A DNA stretch of 64,000 nt from Quadrisphaera sp. INWT6. GTDB lineage: Bacteria > Actinomycetota > Actinomycetes > Actinomycetales > Quadrisphaeraceae. Positions 35,573 through 45,900 of the stretch are shown here, in pieces. The stretch lies in contig NZ_VUOH01000002.1 in the NCBI RefSeq assembly GCF_015390235.1, positions 62,001-126,000 on the forward strand. Direction: 5' to 3'. The notes under the pieces were generated by a model, which was not told the origin of the DNA, did no database searches, and worked only from the letters and a program-made list of their open reading frames with translations. Numbering within the stretch: the stretch's first letter is position 1; each line of letters starts with the position of its first letter. The position numbers were made by a program, and so were the translations under genes.

Positions 35573-38242
35573 TCAGGGGCAGCCGACCACCTCGGCGGTC
35601 CCGGTCCCGTCGAGCTCCGCCGGGAGGCGCTCCGGGCCCGCCTCGGGCGGGCGCGGCCGGTCCTGCGGGTAGAGCCGCACGGCCACCAGGGCCACGTCGT
35701 CCTCGGCGGGGCCGGGCAGCATCCGGCTCAGCACCGCGTCGCACAGGGCGTCGGCGCCGAGGTCCAGCGCCGCGAGCTGCTCGAGCACCGACCGGAGCCG
35801 CTCGAGGCCCTCCTCGAGGGACTGCCCGCGGCGCTCCACCAGGCCGTCCGTGTACAGCAGCACCGTCGCGCCGCGCTGGAGGACCTCCACGCGCTCGTGG
35901 CGCTCGGTGTCCGGCAGCACGCCCAGGAGCAGGTCCGCCGCCCCGCCGTCGAGCACCACCACGGCGCCGTCCGCGCGGACGACCATCGGTGGGGGGTGGC
36001 CGGCGCTGGACCAGCGCAGCAGCGTCTCGCTGCGGCGCACGTGCTCCTCCGACTGCTCCAGCCGCGCCACCACGGCCGTGGCGGTGGTGGCCACCCCGAG
36101 GGTGCGCATCACCCCGTCGACGCGGCCCAGCAGGTCCGCCGGACCGACCGGACCGTCGGCGCCGATGCCCCTCAGCAGCGTGCGCACCTGGCTCATGGCC
36201 GCGGCGGCCTGGGTGTCGTGGCCGACGACGTCGCCGATCACCAGGACCGTGGCTCCTCCCGGCTGCAGGAACGCGTCGTACCAGTCACCACCGACCTGCG
36301 CCGCCTCGGCCGCTGGCGCGTACCGCACCGCCACGTGGGTGTGGTCGGGCTCGGGGGGAGCGGTGAGCAGGGAGCGCTGCAGGCCGGAGGCGAGGTCCCG
36401 CTGCTGCCGGTACAGGCGGGCGTTGTCCAGGGCCAGGCCAGCCCTCCCGGCGACGTCCACGGCGGTCGCCAGCTCCTCCGGGCCGAAGGGACCGCGCTGC
36501 GGGCCGGCGAACAGGCTGAGCACCCCGAGGGTGCGTCCGCGGGCGCGCAGCGGCACCACCGCGCCGTGGGCCGGCGCGAGCCGGGTGATCAGGTCGACGG
36601 CCTCCGGGGTGCTGAGCGTCGCGGCGACGGCGGCCGTCGCGTCGTCGGGCACGACGACGGGGCGGCCCTCCGCGAGCGCCTGCAGCAGGTAGGCCCCGGG
36701 CCTCAGGGCCTGGAGGCGGAGCCGGGCGTACTGCTCGACGAGCGGCAGCTGGCTGGGGTCGACGTGAGCGCCGCCGACGTCGCGCAGGCCGCGGGCCGAC
36801 GCTGCGCCGGGGCGCCCGCCGGCCTCCGGGTGGTCGTCGTCGACGAGGGTGACCATCGCCCAGTCGCCCAGGTCGGGGACGACGAGCCGGGCCAGCTGCC
36901 GCAGGGCCTCCTCGGCGTCGAGGTGCTCCACCAGCGCGGTGGTGACGTCGGCGATGAGGGCCGTCCTGCGCGCGGCGGCCATCGCGGCCTCCCGCGCGCG
37001 GTGGCGTTCGGTGATGTCGAGGAAGTAGACCGACAGGCCCTCGGCGGTGGGCACGGCGCGCACCTCGTACCAGGCGTCGAGCGGGGCGGGGTAGTGCGCC
37101 TCGAAGGTGATCGGCTCCCCCGTGCGGACGGCCCGCCGGTAGTGCGTCTCGAAGTCGGAGGACACGGAGGCGGGGAACAGGTCCCAGATGCTGGCGCCCA
37201 GGAGGTGCTCCCGGGGCAGCTGCAGGAGGCGCTCGGCGTGGGTGTTGACGTACGAGAAGCGCCAGGACCTGTCGAGGGCGAAGAACGCGGCGTTCATGGC
37301 CTCGTGCACGGCGGCGACGGCGGCCTCGCCGGCGCGCGTGCCGGTGATGTCGAGCGTGGCGCCGAGCAGGCGCTCCACGCGGCCGTCCTGCCCGCGCAGC
37401 GGCTGGCCCTTGGCGCTGATCCACCGGCTGGTGCCGTCGGGCAGCTGCACCCGGTACTCGCACTCGAAGTCGGTGCCGCCCTCCACGGAGGCCATGAGGG
37501 TGCGGGAGACGCGCTCGAGGTCGTCGGGGTGCACGCGGTCGTTGAAGGCCTCGATGGTCCTGTCGAAGCCGTCCGCGGAGTAGCCGAACTGCTCCACGAG
37601 GCGCTCGTCCCAGTGCAGCTGGCCCGTGGTCAGGTCCCAGTCGAAGGACCCGACGCCGGCCGAGGCGATCGAGAGGTCCCACAGCAGCCGGCGGGCCTCC
37701 TCCTGGACCGGCGCGGTGGTCGAGGAGGCCAGCTCCAGCGCCGCGGTCGCGAACGACGCCAGCTGCTCGAGCACCCGCTGCTCCTCGGCGGTCCAGCGGC
37801 GCGGCAGCGGGTCGGAGACGCACAGGGCCCCGGTCACCCGGCCCTCGCGCGAGACCAGCGGCGCGGCGAGGTAGGCGGCCACCGCGCCGGAGACCACGGC
37901 GGGCAGGCCGGCCACCCGCTCGTCGGCCGCGGCGTCCTCGATCGCGACGGTGCCGCGGCTGACCGCGGTCAGGGAGCACAGCGCCTCGTCGAGGGGCACC
38001 TCCTCGGCCAGGCCGCGGGCCAGGCCGGCGGCCGCGGCGATGGTCTGCACCTCGGTGAGCAGGGACACGTGCGCCGCGGCCGTGCCCAGCAGGCGCATGG
38101 CCAGCTCCGCCAGGTGCTGCAGCGCGGGGGCGGCCGCGGCGTCGGCCGCCCGGCGCGCGGCGGAGCGGCTGGAGGGCAGGCCGGCGGCGGAGAGCTGGGG
38201 CCTCGCGGTCCGCCGGGGCGACCGGTCTCCTGGAGGTGGCAC
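35573..38242 (-). CDS. GAF-PAS-PAS-GAF-SpoIIE sensor phosphatase
   Basis: An 889-residue cytoplasmic protein. The order seen is GAF (about 35-180), PAS/PAC (about 200-315, GSFDWDLTTGQLHWDERLVEQFGY, LDITGTRAGEA), a second PAS (about 320-435, FLDITERHRAREAA), GAF (about 440-620), and a SpoIIE-type PP2C phosphatase (about 640-860) with VGGDWYDAF, VIGDVVGHD, WSSAGHPPP, LLYTDGLVERR and AEDDVALV. Such proteins usually dephosphorylate anti-sigma-factor antagonists in partner-switching stress pathways. GTG at 38242 has an AAGGA-like site. It lies upstream of the chemoreceptor gene on the same strand. Confidence 0.9.
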   Translation of the reverse strand: MPPPGDRSPRRTARPQLSAAGLPSSRSAARRAADAAAAPALQHLAELAMRLLGTAAAHVSLLTEVQTIAAAAGLARGLAEEVPLDEALCSLTAVSRGTVAIEDAAADERVAGLPAVVSGAVAAYLAAPLVSREGRVTGALCVSDPLPRRWTAEEQRVLEQLASFATAALELASSTTAPVQEEARRLLWDLSIASAGVGSFDWDLTTGQLHWDERLVEQFGYSADGFDRTIEAFNDRVHPDDLERVSRTLMASVEGGTDFECEYRVQLPDGTSRWISAKGQPLRGQDGRVERLLGATLDITGTRAGEAAVAAVHEAMNAAFFALDRSWRFSYVNTHAERLLQLPREHLLGASIWDLFPASVSSDFETHYRRAVRTGEPITFEAHYPAPLDAWYEVRAVPTAEGLSVYFLDITERHRAREAAMAAARRTALIADVTTALVEHLDAEEALRQLARLVVPDLGDWAMVTLVDDDHPEAGGRPGAASARGLRDVGGAHVDPSQLPLVEQYARLRLQALRPGAYLLQALAEGRPVVVPDDATAAVAATLSTPEAVDLITRLAPAHGAVVPLRARGRTLGVLSLFAGPQRGPFGPEELATAVDVAGRAGLALDNARLYRQQRDLASGLQRSLLTAPPEPDHTHVAVRYAPAAEAAQVGGDWYDAFLQPGGATVLVIGDVVGHDTQAAAAMSQVRTLLRGIGADGPVGPADLLGRVDGVMRTLGVATTATAVVARLEQSEEHVRRSETLLRWSSAGHPPPMVVRADGAVVVLDGGAADLLLGVLPDTERHERVEVLQRGATVLLYTDGLVERRGQSLEEGLERLRSVLEQLAALDLGADALCDAVLSRMLPGPAEDDVALVAVRLYPQDRPRPPEAGPERLPAELDGTGTAEVVGCP

Positions 38243-38392
38243 GACGCGTCCTTCACGACGCCAGACGCACCTGCTCGACGTGCTGGGGCCGCGGGGGCGG
38301 CCGGTCGACATCCTCCACCACGCCAGGGGGTGGCAGGACGCGCGCACCGGCTCGGGCCCCGGAGACCGGGGCCGGGGAGGACGACGGCGGTG

Positions 38393-38743
38393 CTAGCCGG
38401 CGCTGGTGGCGAGCGCAGCGCCCGTCGGCGGGGCCGGCGGGCCCACGAGGCCGGCGCCGGGCAGGGCCGCGGTGCGCTCCGCGACCCACCAGGTCGCTCC
38501 GGCCTCCTGGCGGAGGTGCTGGACGACGGCGCCCAGCGCCACCCGGGCGAGTTCGTCAGCGGCCTCCGGAGGGAGGCCGAGGGCCACGGGGAGCTCGCAG
38601 TCGATCGCGTGCGCCACCGCGGCGAGCACGTCGCTGGAAGCGGAGAGCACCGCGGGGTGGCGCAGCGCCTCGAACGCCACCAGCGGCACCGGTGCGACGG
38701 CGACGGCGACGGGACGAGCGGTCACCTCGACGGGGTCTCCCAC
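38393..38743 (-). CDS. Small unknown protein
   Basis: A 116-residue frame with a GTG start. The composition is protein-like (VAFEALRHPAVLSASSDVLAAVAHAIDCELPVALGLPPEAADELARVALGAVVQHLRQEAGATWWVAERTAALP), with two amphipathic helices. No family recognised. It precedes the SpoIIE sensor gene on the same strand by about 150 nt, so it may be co-transcribed and act in the same pathway. Confidence 0.5.
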   Translation of the reverse strand: MGDPVEVTARPVAVAVAPVPLVAFEALRHPAVLSASSDVLAAVAHAIDCELPVALGLPPEAADELARVALGAVVQHLRQEAGATWWVAERTAALPGAGLVGPPAPPTGAALATSAG

Positions 38744-38973
38744 GCGACCATCATGACGGGCAGATGCATCGCGCGCGACACAACATCCTCCACCCGGGTG
38801 CGCCGCGCGGATGGGGGTGGAGGCGTCGTCCGGACACCCCTTCTCCGCGCCACGACACGGCTCACCGCCGAACGGGCGTGGCGGGGTGCGATGGGTTCAT
38901 CGATGAACTAGTGTCCCCACCGCTGGACGCTCGAACAGCCGAGGCATCCAGCTGGCGCCGGTCAGACCGCGCC

Positions 38974-39020
38974 GAGAGCCGCAGTCCTCCACCGCCCCCC
39001 GAAGGAGGGCTGCGGCTCTC
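38974..39020. terminator. Hairpin terminator downstream of the LacI gene
   Basis: Arms GAGAGCCGCAG (38974-38984) and CTGCGGCTCTC (39010-39020), extended inward by TCCTCC/GGAGGG pairing to a stem of about 17 bp. It lies 20 nt past the reverse-strand stop at 39040. Confidence 0.7.
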
Positions 39021-39039
39021 CCCCCTCAGGACCCTGTGC

Positions 39040-40065
39040 TCACGAGCTCGCGCGGTGCACCACGCGGTGGGCGATGGTCTGCGTCTGCGGGCCCGCGTAC
39101 GCGGCGTCCCGCCGGATCTGCGCCACGAGGAGGCCCACCGCGGTCGCGGCCACGCCCGCGCTGTCGATGGCGACGGTGCTCAGCGCCGGGTCGCTGCGGG
39201 CGGCGTCCCGGGTGTCGTCCACCCCGATGACGGCCACGTCGCCCGGGACGTCGACCCCGTGGCGGCGCAGCGCGTGCACCGCCCCGAGCGCCAGGGAGTC
39301 GTTGCCGCAGAACAGCCCGTCGAGGTCCACCCCGGAGGCGAGCAGCTCCTCGGCGGCCGCCGCGCCGCCGTCCCACGTCCACCGGGTCGCCCCGACCACG
39401 AGGTCCGGGCGGGCCGGCAGCCCCGCCTCGGCCAGCGCCTGGCGGTACCCCTCCAGCCGGTAGGAGCCCGCCGTGCTCAGGCCCGGGTCGTGGTTGGGAC
39501 CGATCATCGCGATGCGGCGGCGGCCCCGGGCGAGCAGGTGCGCGGTGGCCTCGCGACCGATCCCCACGTTGTCGAGGACCAGCTGGTCGGCGTCGGCCTG
39601 CAGCTCGTGGTCGGCCAGCAGCACCACCGGCTGGTCGCTCACCAGCAGGTCGCGGTCGGCGGGCCCCAGGGCGTGCGGCTGGAAGATGAGGCCGTCGCTG
39701 AGCAGGCGGTCGTGCCCGCCGAGGATCGCCAGCTCGCGCTCGCGGTCGGACTGGGTCTGCTGGAGGGTGACCGCCCACCCCAGTCGCTCGGCCTCGTCGA
39801 CCACCGCGAGCGCGAGCTCGGCGAAGTAGTCGATGCGCAGGGCCGGCACGGCCACGGTGAGCAGACCGGTGCGGCCGGTCCGCAGCCCTCGCGCGGTGAC
39901 GTTCATCTGGTAGCCCAGCTCGCGCACGGCGGCCATGACCGCGGCGCGGGTGGCCGGGCTGACCGGCTTGTTCCCGGACAGCACGTTCGACACGGTGCGG
40001 TTGGTGACGCCGGCCGCCGCCCCGACGTCGGCCATGGTCACCGGCCGGCGCGGCTCCGTTGTCAT
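39040..40065 (-). CDS. LacI-family transcriptional regulator
   Basis: A 341-residue repressor: N-terminal HTH and hinge (VTMADVGAAAGVTNRTVSNVLSGNKPVSPATRAAVMAAVRELGYQMN), then a periplasmic-binding-protein-like sugar domain with GLFCGNDSLALGAVHALRRHGVDVPGDVAVIGVDD. The ATG at 40065 gives the standard LacI start. Divergent from the CPBP protease operon, with two overlapping palindromes between them. The inducer cannot be predicted; no sugar transport genes are adjacent. Confidence 0.92.
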   Translation of the reverse strand: MTTEPRRPVTMADVGAAAGVTNRTVSNVLSGNKPVSPATRAAVMAAVRELGYQMNVTARGLRTGRTGLLTVAVPALRIDYFAELALAVVDEAERLGWAVTLQQTQSDRERELAILGGHDRLLSDGLIFQPHALGPADRDLLVSDQPVVLLADHELQADADQLVLDNVGIGREATAHLLARGRRRIAMIGPNHDPGLSTAGSYRLEGYRQALAEAGLPARPDLVVGATRWTWDGGAAAAEELLASGVDLDGLFCGNDSLALGAVHALRRHGVDVPGDVAVIGVDDTRDAARSDPALSTVAIDSAGVAATAVGLLVAQIRRDAAYAGPQTQTIAHRVVHRASS

Positions 40066-40119
40066 GGGCACATCAAAGCCGACCTCGGGAAGGCCACCGC
40101 GGGGAGACACGGCCCGCCT

Positions 40120-40152
40120 GCGACCCAGGTCGCAGGTCAGGTGCCGACCTGC
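40120..40152. promoter_or_regulatory. Overlapping palindromes between LacI and the CPBP operon
   Basis: GCGACC-CA-GGTCGC (40120-40133) overlaps GCAGGTC-N7-GACCTGC (40132-40152). They are 55 bp upstream of the LacI start and 84 bp before the CPBP start, so autoregulation and control of the operon are both possible. Confidence 0.5.
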
Positions 40153-40235
40153 GCACGTCGAGGCGGCGCCCCCCGCGTTCCTAGCGTCGACGACGACCCC
40201 ACCCCCGGGGCCACCGACCTCGGAAGGGACGCACC

Positions 40236-41168
40236 GTGGCAGTCGTCGACAGCGCCTCGCGCACCACCTCGTCAGGGCCAGCAGCACTGGTCCGCAGGCA
40301 CCCGCTCACCGCCTTCTTCACCCTCGCCCTCGGCCTCAGCTGGCTGGCGTGGACGCCGTGGGTCCTCTCCCGGGACGGGCTGGGCGTGCTCGACCTCTCC
40401 TTCCCCTCGGTCCTGGGCACCACCCAGCTCACCGGCATGCTCCCCGGGGCCTACCTCGGCCCGCTCGGGGCCGCGTTCGTCATCACCGCGCTCACCACCG
40501 GGCGCGCGGGACTGCGCACCTGGGTCGGCCGCCTGCTGCGCTGGCGGGTCGCGCCGCGCTGGTACGCCGTCGCCCTGCTCGCCGTGCCGGTCGCCGTCCT
40601 CGCGCTGGGGACCGTGGCCTCCGGCGGCGACGTCCGCGCGCCGGGTGCCCTCGTCGTCGCGAGCTACCTGCCGCTCCTGGTGCTGCAGGTGCTCACCACC
40701 GGCCTCGCCGAGGAGCCGGGCTGGCGCGACTTCGCCCTCCCCCTCCTGCAGGAGCGCTTCGGCCCGCTCGGCGCCGCGGCCGTCCTCGGACCGCTGTGGG
40801 GCGTGTGGCACCTGCCCCTGTTCCTCACCGAGTGGGGCTCGTGGCCCGACGTGACCTGGACCGCCGTGGCCGTCTTCGTCGCCTTCAGCGCGCTGTTCAA
40901 CGTGGTGATCATCTGGTTGTTCAACCGGACCGGCCAGAGCCTGCCGATCGTCATGCTGTTCCACGTCAGCCTGAACAACACCGTGACGGTCTTCTGGGCG
41001 CAGGTGTTCCCCGGCGTCGGCGGTGACGCGCTGCAGACCTGGCTGCTCGGCGGCGCCGCGGTCGCCGCCACGGCCGTCGTCGTCCTCACCCGTGGCCGCC
41101 TGGGCCTCCCCCGGTCGACCGCTCCGTGGGGCGCGACCCCCGCCCGGTCGGCAGGATCGGCGGTGTGA
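40236..41168 (+). CDS. CPBP-family intramembrane metalloprotease
   Basis: A 310-residue polytopic membrane protein of about eight helices. The glutamate motif GLAEEPGWRDFALPLLQ, the first histidine region GPLWGVWHLPLF and the second VMLFHVSLNNT are the CPBP/Abi (CAAX protease-related) catalytic motifs. GTG at 40236 has a GGAAGGGA site. Its stop overlaps the kinase start (GTGA), so it is translationally coupled with the two-component system and may be part of the same signalling route, for example by cleaving a membrane-bound factor; that is inference. Confidence 0.9.
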   Translation: MAVVDSASRTTSSGPAALVRRHPLTAFFTLALGLSWLAWTPWVLSRDGLGVLDLSFPSVLGTTQLTGMLPGAYLGPLGAAFVITALTTGRAGLRTWVGRLLRWRVAPRWYAVALLAVPVAVLALGTVASGGDVRAPGALVVASYLPLLVLQVLTTGLAEEPGWRDFALPLLQERFGPLGAAAVLGPLWGVWHLPLFLTEWGSWPDVTWTAVAVFVAFSALFNVVIIWLFNRTGQSLPIVMLFHVSLNNTVTVFWAQVFPGVGGDALQTWLLGGAAVAATAVVVLTRGRLGLPRSTAPWGATPARSAGSAV

Positions 41169-42352
41169 CCCGCCAGGACCACCGGGGCCGCCGAGGCGCA
41201 GCGGTGACCGCCGCGGTCTGGGCGGGGCTGAGCGCGGTCGCGCTCCTGGTCCTGCTCGGCCCGGTGGCGCGCAGCGAGGGCGTCGCCGTCAGCCCCCTGC
41301 TGCTGACGACCGTCGTCGCCCTGGCGGTGGCGCAGTGCCTGCTGCTGGTCCTGCGCCACGACCGGCCCGTCGCCACGCTCGTGGCGGTGTCGGTGCTGCA
41401 GGCAGGGGTCCTGGCCGTCGTCCCCGCTGACACCAGCGTGCAGGGCGCGGGCCTGCTGGTGGCCGCGTACACCGCCGGCACCCTGCTGCCCGCCCGGCGC
41501 CTGGTGGCCGCCGTCGGCGCGTCCGTGGCCGTGCAGGCGGCCGGTCTGGCGGTGGCCACGGCTGGGCCCGGCCAGCTGCTGCTGGGTGCGGCGGGCGCGG
41601 CCACCACCACGGCGGCCGCGACGGCTGTCGGCGCCTGGGTGGCCCTGCGGCGCGCCCACCAGCGCTCCGAGCTGGCGGTGGCCGCAGCGGCGGTGGAGCG
41701 CGAGTCAGCGATGGCGCGCTCGGCCGTCGCGGAGGAGCGCACCCGGATGGCGCGCGAGCTGCACGACGTCGCCGCGCACCACCTCTCGGGCCTCGTCGTG
41801 CAGGCGAGCGCCGCGGAGCGCCTCGTCGACGCCGACCCCGAGCGGGCCAAGCAGGCGATCCGCGACCTGCGCGAGCAGGGCCGCGCGACGCTGCGCGACA
41901 TGCGCTCGATCGTCGGCGTCCTGCGAGCGACCGGCGGCGACGCCCCTGCGTCCGGGGAGCCGCAGGCCGACGGCGCGCCGGTGCCCGGGCTCGCCGACCT
42001 GCCCTCCCTGGTGGAGTCCGCCCGCGCCGCGGGCGACCGCCTCGAGGCGCGGTGGAGCGGCCCGCAGGTGGTGCTGCCCCCGCTGGCCGACGTCGCCGTC
42101 TACCGCACGGCCCAGGAGGCGCTGGCCAACGCGCGGCGCCACGCCCCGGGCGCGAGGGTGGTGCTGGCGGTGACCACCGCCGGCGAGCGCGTGCTGCTGG
42201 AGGTGGAGAACGAGGTGGCTGACCCCGTGCCGGCGGACGCCGGGTTCGGGCTGACCGGGATGCGCGAGCGGGCCGAGCTCGTCAGGGGCCGGCTGGAGGT
42301 CGGACCGACGGGCCGCGGCACCTGGAGGGTCGCCTTCGAGGTGGACGGGTGA
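41165..42352 (+). CDS. NarL/DesK-type sensor histidine kinase
   Basis: A 395-residue membrane kinase. An N-terminal module of about six hydrophobic segments (residues 10-165) is followed by HisKA_3 (RTRMARELHDVAAHHLSGLVVQASAAERL) with the phospho-accepting His, and an HATPase domain (VYRTAQEALANARRHAPG N-box, GFGLTGMRERAELVRGRLEVG). The first gene overlap (GTGA) couples it to the CPBP protease and the second (GTGA at 42349) to the response regulator. The stimulus is unknown; no extracellular sensor domain is evident. Confidence 0.92.
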   Translation: MTRQDHRGRRGAAVTAAVWAGLSAVALLVLLGPVARSEGVAVSPLLLTTVVALAVAQCLLLVLRHDRPVATLVAVSVLQAGVLAVVPADTSVQGAGLLVAAYTAGTLLPARRLVAAVGASVAVQAAGLAVATAGPGQLLLGAAGAATTTAAATAVGAWVALRRAHQRSELAVAAAAVERESAMARSAVAEERTRMARELHDVAAHHLSGLVVQASAAERLVDADPERAKQAIRDLREQGRATLRDMRSIVGVLRATGGDAPASGEPQADGAPVPGLADLPSLVESARAAGDRLEARWSGPQVVLPPLADVAVYRTAQEALANARRHAPGARVVLAVTTAGERVLLEVENEVADPVPADAGFGLTGMRERAELVRGRLEVGPTGRGTWRVAFEVDG

Positions 42353-42987
42353 TCCGGCTGGTGGTGGTCGACGACCAGGCCGTCGTGCGCGCCGGGTTCC
42401 GCGTCGTCTTCGAGTCCGAGGGCGACCTCGTCGTCGTCGGGGAGGCCTCGGGCGGGCGGGAGGCCGTGGCGGTGGTCGAGCGGGAGCGGCCCGACGTCGT
42501 CGTCATGGACGTCCGGATGCCCGGGGGTGACGGCCTCGAGGCCACCCGCACCATCGCCGCCCGCGAGGGCGCTCCCCCGGTGCTCGTCATGACCACCTTC
42601 GACCTCGACGAGCACGTCTTCGGGGCGCTGGAGGCCGGCGCGAGCGGGTTCGTGCTGAAGGACGCCGACCCGGCGGAGGTCGTCGACGCCGTCCGCGCGC
42701 TGGCGGCGGGCCGGGGGGCCATCGACGCCGCCACCACCCGGCGGGTCATCGCGGAGTTCGCCCGGCGCCGCGCCGCGCCCGCGCCGCCGGAGCACGACCT
42801 CACCCCGCGCGAGCTCGAGGTGGTGCGCCTGCTCGGCGAGGGGCTGTCGAACGAGGAGGTGGCGGGGCGGCTGGTGGTCGAGGTCGCCACGGTGAAGTCG
42901 CACCTGACGCGGGTGATGACCAAGCTCGGCACCCGCGACCGCCTGCAGACGGTGGTGTGGGCCTACCGCTCGGGCCTGCTGCCCTGA
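42349..42987 (+). CDS. NarL/FixJ-family response regulator
   Basis: A 212-residue regulator: receiver domain with acidic residues VVDDQAV, phospho-acceptor Asp in VVMDVRMPGGDG, switch Thr in LVMTTFD and Lys in FVLKDADP, then a LuxR-type HTH (LTPRELEVVRLLGEGLSNEEVAGRLVVEVATVKSHLTRVMTKLG). The last gene of the CPBP-kinase-regulator operon. Its 3' end overlaps the convergent HTH-AAA gene by 25 bp. Confidence 0.94.
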   Translation: MIRLVVVDDQAVVRAGFRVVFESEGDLVVVGEASGGREAVAVVERERPDVVVMDVRMPGGDGLEATRTIAAREGAPPVLVMTTFDLDEHVFGALEAGASGFVLKDADPAEVVDAVRALAAGRGAIDAATTRRVIAEFARRRAAPAPPEHDLTPRELEVVRLLGEGLSNEEVAGRLVVEVATVKSHLTRVMTKLGTRDRLQTVVWAYRSGLLP

Positions 42988-45900
42988 CCGGGGACGGGCA
43001 CCAGGGAGCGCACGAGGGAGGCGTGCCGCGGCATGCCCAGCCGGTCGTAGCCGGTCGCCGCCAGCCCGGCGAGCTCGCGGGCCCGGTCGGCGTCGTCGGC
43101 GGAGCCCCGGCGCAGCAGCGCCTCCGCGAGCGCGCGCCGGGTCTCCGGCAGCTCCACCGCGAGGGGCGTCGACGCCGCGTCGCGCAGGGCGCGCGCGAAG
43201 TGCTCCTCCGCCTGGTCCCACCGCCCGGCGCAGGCCGCCGCGGTGCCGACGACGCGGTCGAGCAGCTGGAGCGGCGGGAAGGGGCTGACCAGCGCGCCGC
43301 TGGTGCGCTGCGCCTCGAGGACCGTCGGGTGCAGTGCCGCGGCCCGGTCGTGCAGGCCGACCGCGGCGAGCGCGTCGACGGCGCCGAGGGCCAGGCCCCA
43401 GGCCCCCCCGTGAGCGGTCCGCCCGGGGGCGGGGAGCTCGTGGGCGTGCTCGGCCAGGACGCGCTCCACCTCGGAGCGCCGCCGCAGGTGGCCGAGCACC
43501 ACGAGGCGCACCCCCGTGCAGAACCCGGCCAGCGGCGGTCCGACGCCGACAGGTCCCAGGGCCGCCAGCTCGGCCGCCCGCTCCCAGTGCCCGCCCAGCA
43601 GCAGCGAGTGGGCGGTGAACGCGTGGGAGGTGCCGAGCCACGCGCCGGCGAGCCCGTCGCGCACGAGGGCGGTGTCCCGGCGTGCGGACTCGGCGTACCC
43701 GTCGAGGTCACCGGTGGGCAGCAGCTCCAGGACGGCGCGCGCACGCCCCGCGCAGACCAGCAGCCCCGGCTGGGCCCGGTCCACGAGCAGCGCGTCCAGG
43801 CGCGCTGAGGCCTCGGCCGCCTCCTCGAGGCGTCCGAGGGCGGCCAGGTCCCAGGCCGCCTCCCACAGGCAGTCGGCCTCCGCCTCGGGGGACTGCGCCC
43901 GGCGGGCCAGCGCCGCGCCGCGCAGGCCGGCCCGGGCGGCCTCCGCCGTCCGGAACGCCGCGTGAGCGACCCCTGCGGCGTCCGCGAGCACTGCGGCGGC
44001 CGCCCGCGGCGAGACGTGCTCGAGCATCCCCTGCGCGCGACCCACCAGGGCCGCTCCCCCGTCCGGGTCACCCCCGTGGGCGCGGACCGCGCCCAGCCGC
44101 GCGAGCACGACCGCGCGCTGCTCGTCGGGGTGCCCGTCGGGCTGCCCGTCGGGCTGCTCGTCGTGGTGCCCGTCCGGCGGCGGGCCGGCCCCCGCCGCGG
44201 CCGCCAGCAGCTGCGCGCTGCGCTCCACCACCCGGCGGGTGCCGGTCTCGCGCGCGACCCGCGTCAGGGCCAGCCCCAGCCCGGCGCTCACCGCGCCCAC
44301 GGCCACCAGGTCGCCCGCCTGCTCGAAGGCGTCCAGCGCGCGCTCCCAGGAGCGGACCGCCTCCTCGGGGCGGCCCGCGCGGGAGCGGGCGGCGGCGAGC
44401 GCCTGGTGGAGCTCGCCCCGCGACGGGTGGGTCGCCGCCGCGTCGAGCCCCTCCGCGTGCTCCAGCAGCCTCAGGGCCCCGGGGCCGTCCGACAGGTCCA
44501 GGACGCGGCGGCCGGCGGCCACGCACCGCCGCAGCACCTCGTCCTGGTCGGCCAGGGCACCGGCCGCGACGAGGTGCTCGGCCACGGCGACGTCGACGTC
44601 CGCCGGCCGCGGGGGGTGGCTGCTCAGCAGCGCCTGCGCGACGCGCAGGTGGGTGCGGCGGCGCCGCGGCGCCGACACCTGCGCCAGCAGCACGTCGCGC
44701 ACGAGCTGGTGGCGCAGGGCGGTGGCGCCCCCGGACGGCTCCGCTCCGGCCAGCAGGCCCGCGGCGCGCGCCTCGTCCAGGGCTGCGGCCACCAGGTGCT
44801 CCGCGGCGTCAGCGGCGCCACCGGCGCCACCGGCGCCGGGGCCCCGCTCCGCCACCGCGAGCGCCAGCACCGCCGGGTCGATCCGCTCGCCCACCACGGC
44901 GGCGGTCTGCAGCACGCTGCGGGTGGGGCCGCTCAGCCGCGCCAGGCGCTGACCGACCGCCAGCCCGGCCGTGGCGGGCACGGCGCGCGCCACCGCGGCG
45001 AGGGCGTCGTCCGGGCCCGGTCCCACCCGCTGCGGCACGCCGTCGAGCAGGGCCACCGCCTCCACCAGGAACAGGGGGTTCCCGCCCGTGCGCCGGTGCA
45101 GCGCGCGGCGCACCGCGGCGGAGACGTGCCTGCCGGAGCGGGTGGTGACGACCCGGCCCACCGCGGCCTCGTCCAGGGGCTGCAGGACCAGTGCGCGGGG
45201 CCGCACCCGGCGCGCCAGCGCGTGCAGCAGGGGAGCCAGGTGGGGCAGCACGTCGCCGGTGGTGTCGCGGTGGGTGGCGACCACCAGCAGGGGGGCGCGC
45301 GCCGCGGCCTCCGACAGGCCGCGCAGCACCTCCAGGGTGGCGGGGTCCGCGCGGTGGACGTCCTCCAGGACCACCACCAGGGGCGAGGACCGGGCGAGGC
45401 GGCCCAGCGCCCCGACGACGGCGCTGACCAGGGTGGCCAGCGGCACCTCCGCGGCGGCCGAGGGCAGGACGGGGGGTTCCCCCAGCCGTCGCGACAGCCG
45501 GGGGACCAGTGCGGCCAGGGGCCCCGCACCACCTCCGACCAGCTGCCGCAGGGGCAGGGGCGTGGGGGCCCTGAGCGCCGCCTCGAGCAGCTCGGCCACG
45601 GGCGAGAGGGGGGCCCGCTCCCCCGCGTTCCGGCTGCGCCCCACGAGGCACCGCGCACCCGACGCCTCCGCCTCGGTGAGCAGCTCCTCCACCAGGCGCG
45701 TCTTGCCGATGCCGGGCTCCCCCGACACCAGGACCACCCCTCCCGTGCCGGCGAGCAGCTCGACGAGGTGGTCGAGCAGCACCTCCCGCTCGGCCTCGCG
45801 GCCCACCAGCGGGGGGCGCAGCGCCTCCGGCGACGGCGGGCGCGCCGGAGGCGCGAGGGCGGTGCCGGTGCGCGGTGCGGCGCTCGCCCCCGCCCGCACG

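Noticed and set aside
34994..38911. A 1305-residue forward open frame
   Set aside because: Antisense to the chemoreceptor and SpoIIE sensor genes; no recognisable domain and typical shadow composition.
42100..43641. A 513-residue reverse-strand frame
   Set aside because: Lies antisense to the kinase/response-regulator genes and out of frame with the HTH-AAA gene; no domain.
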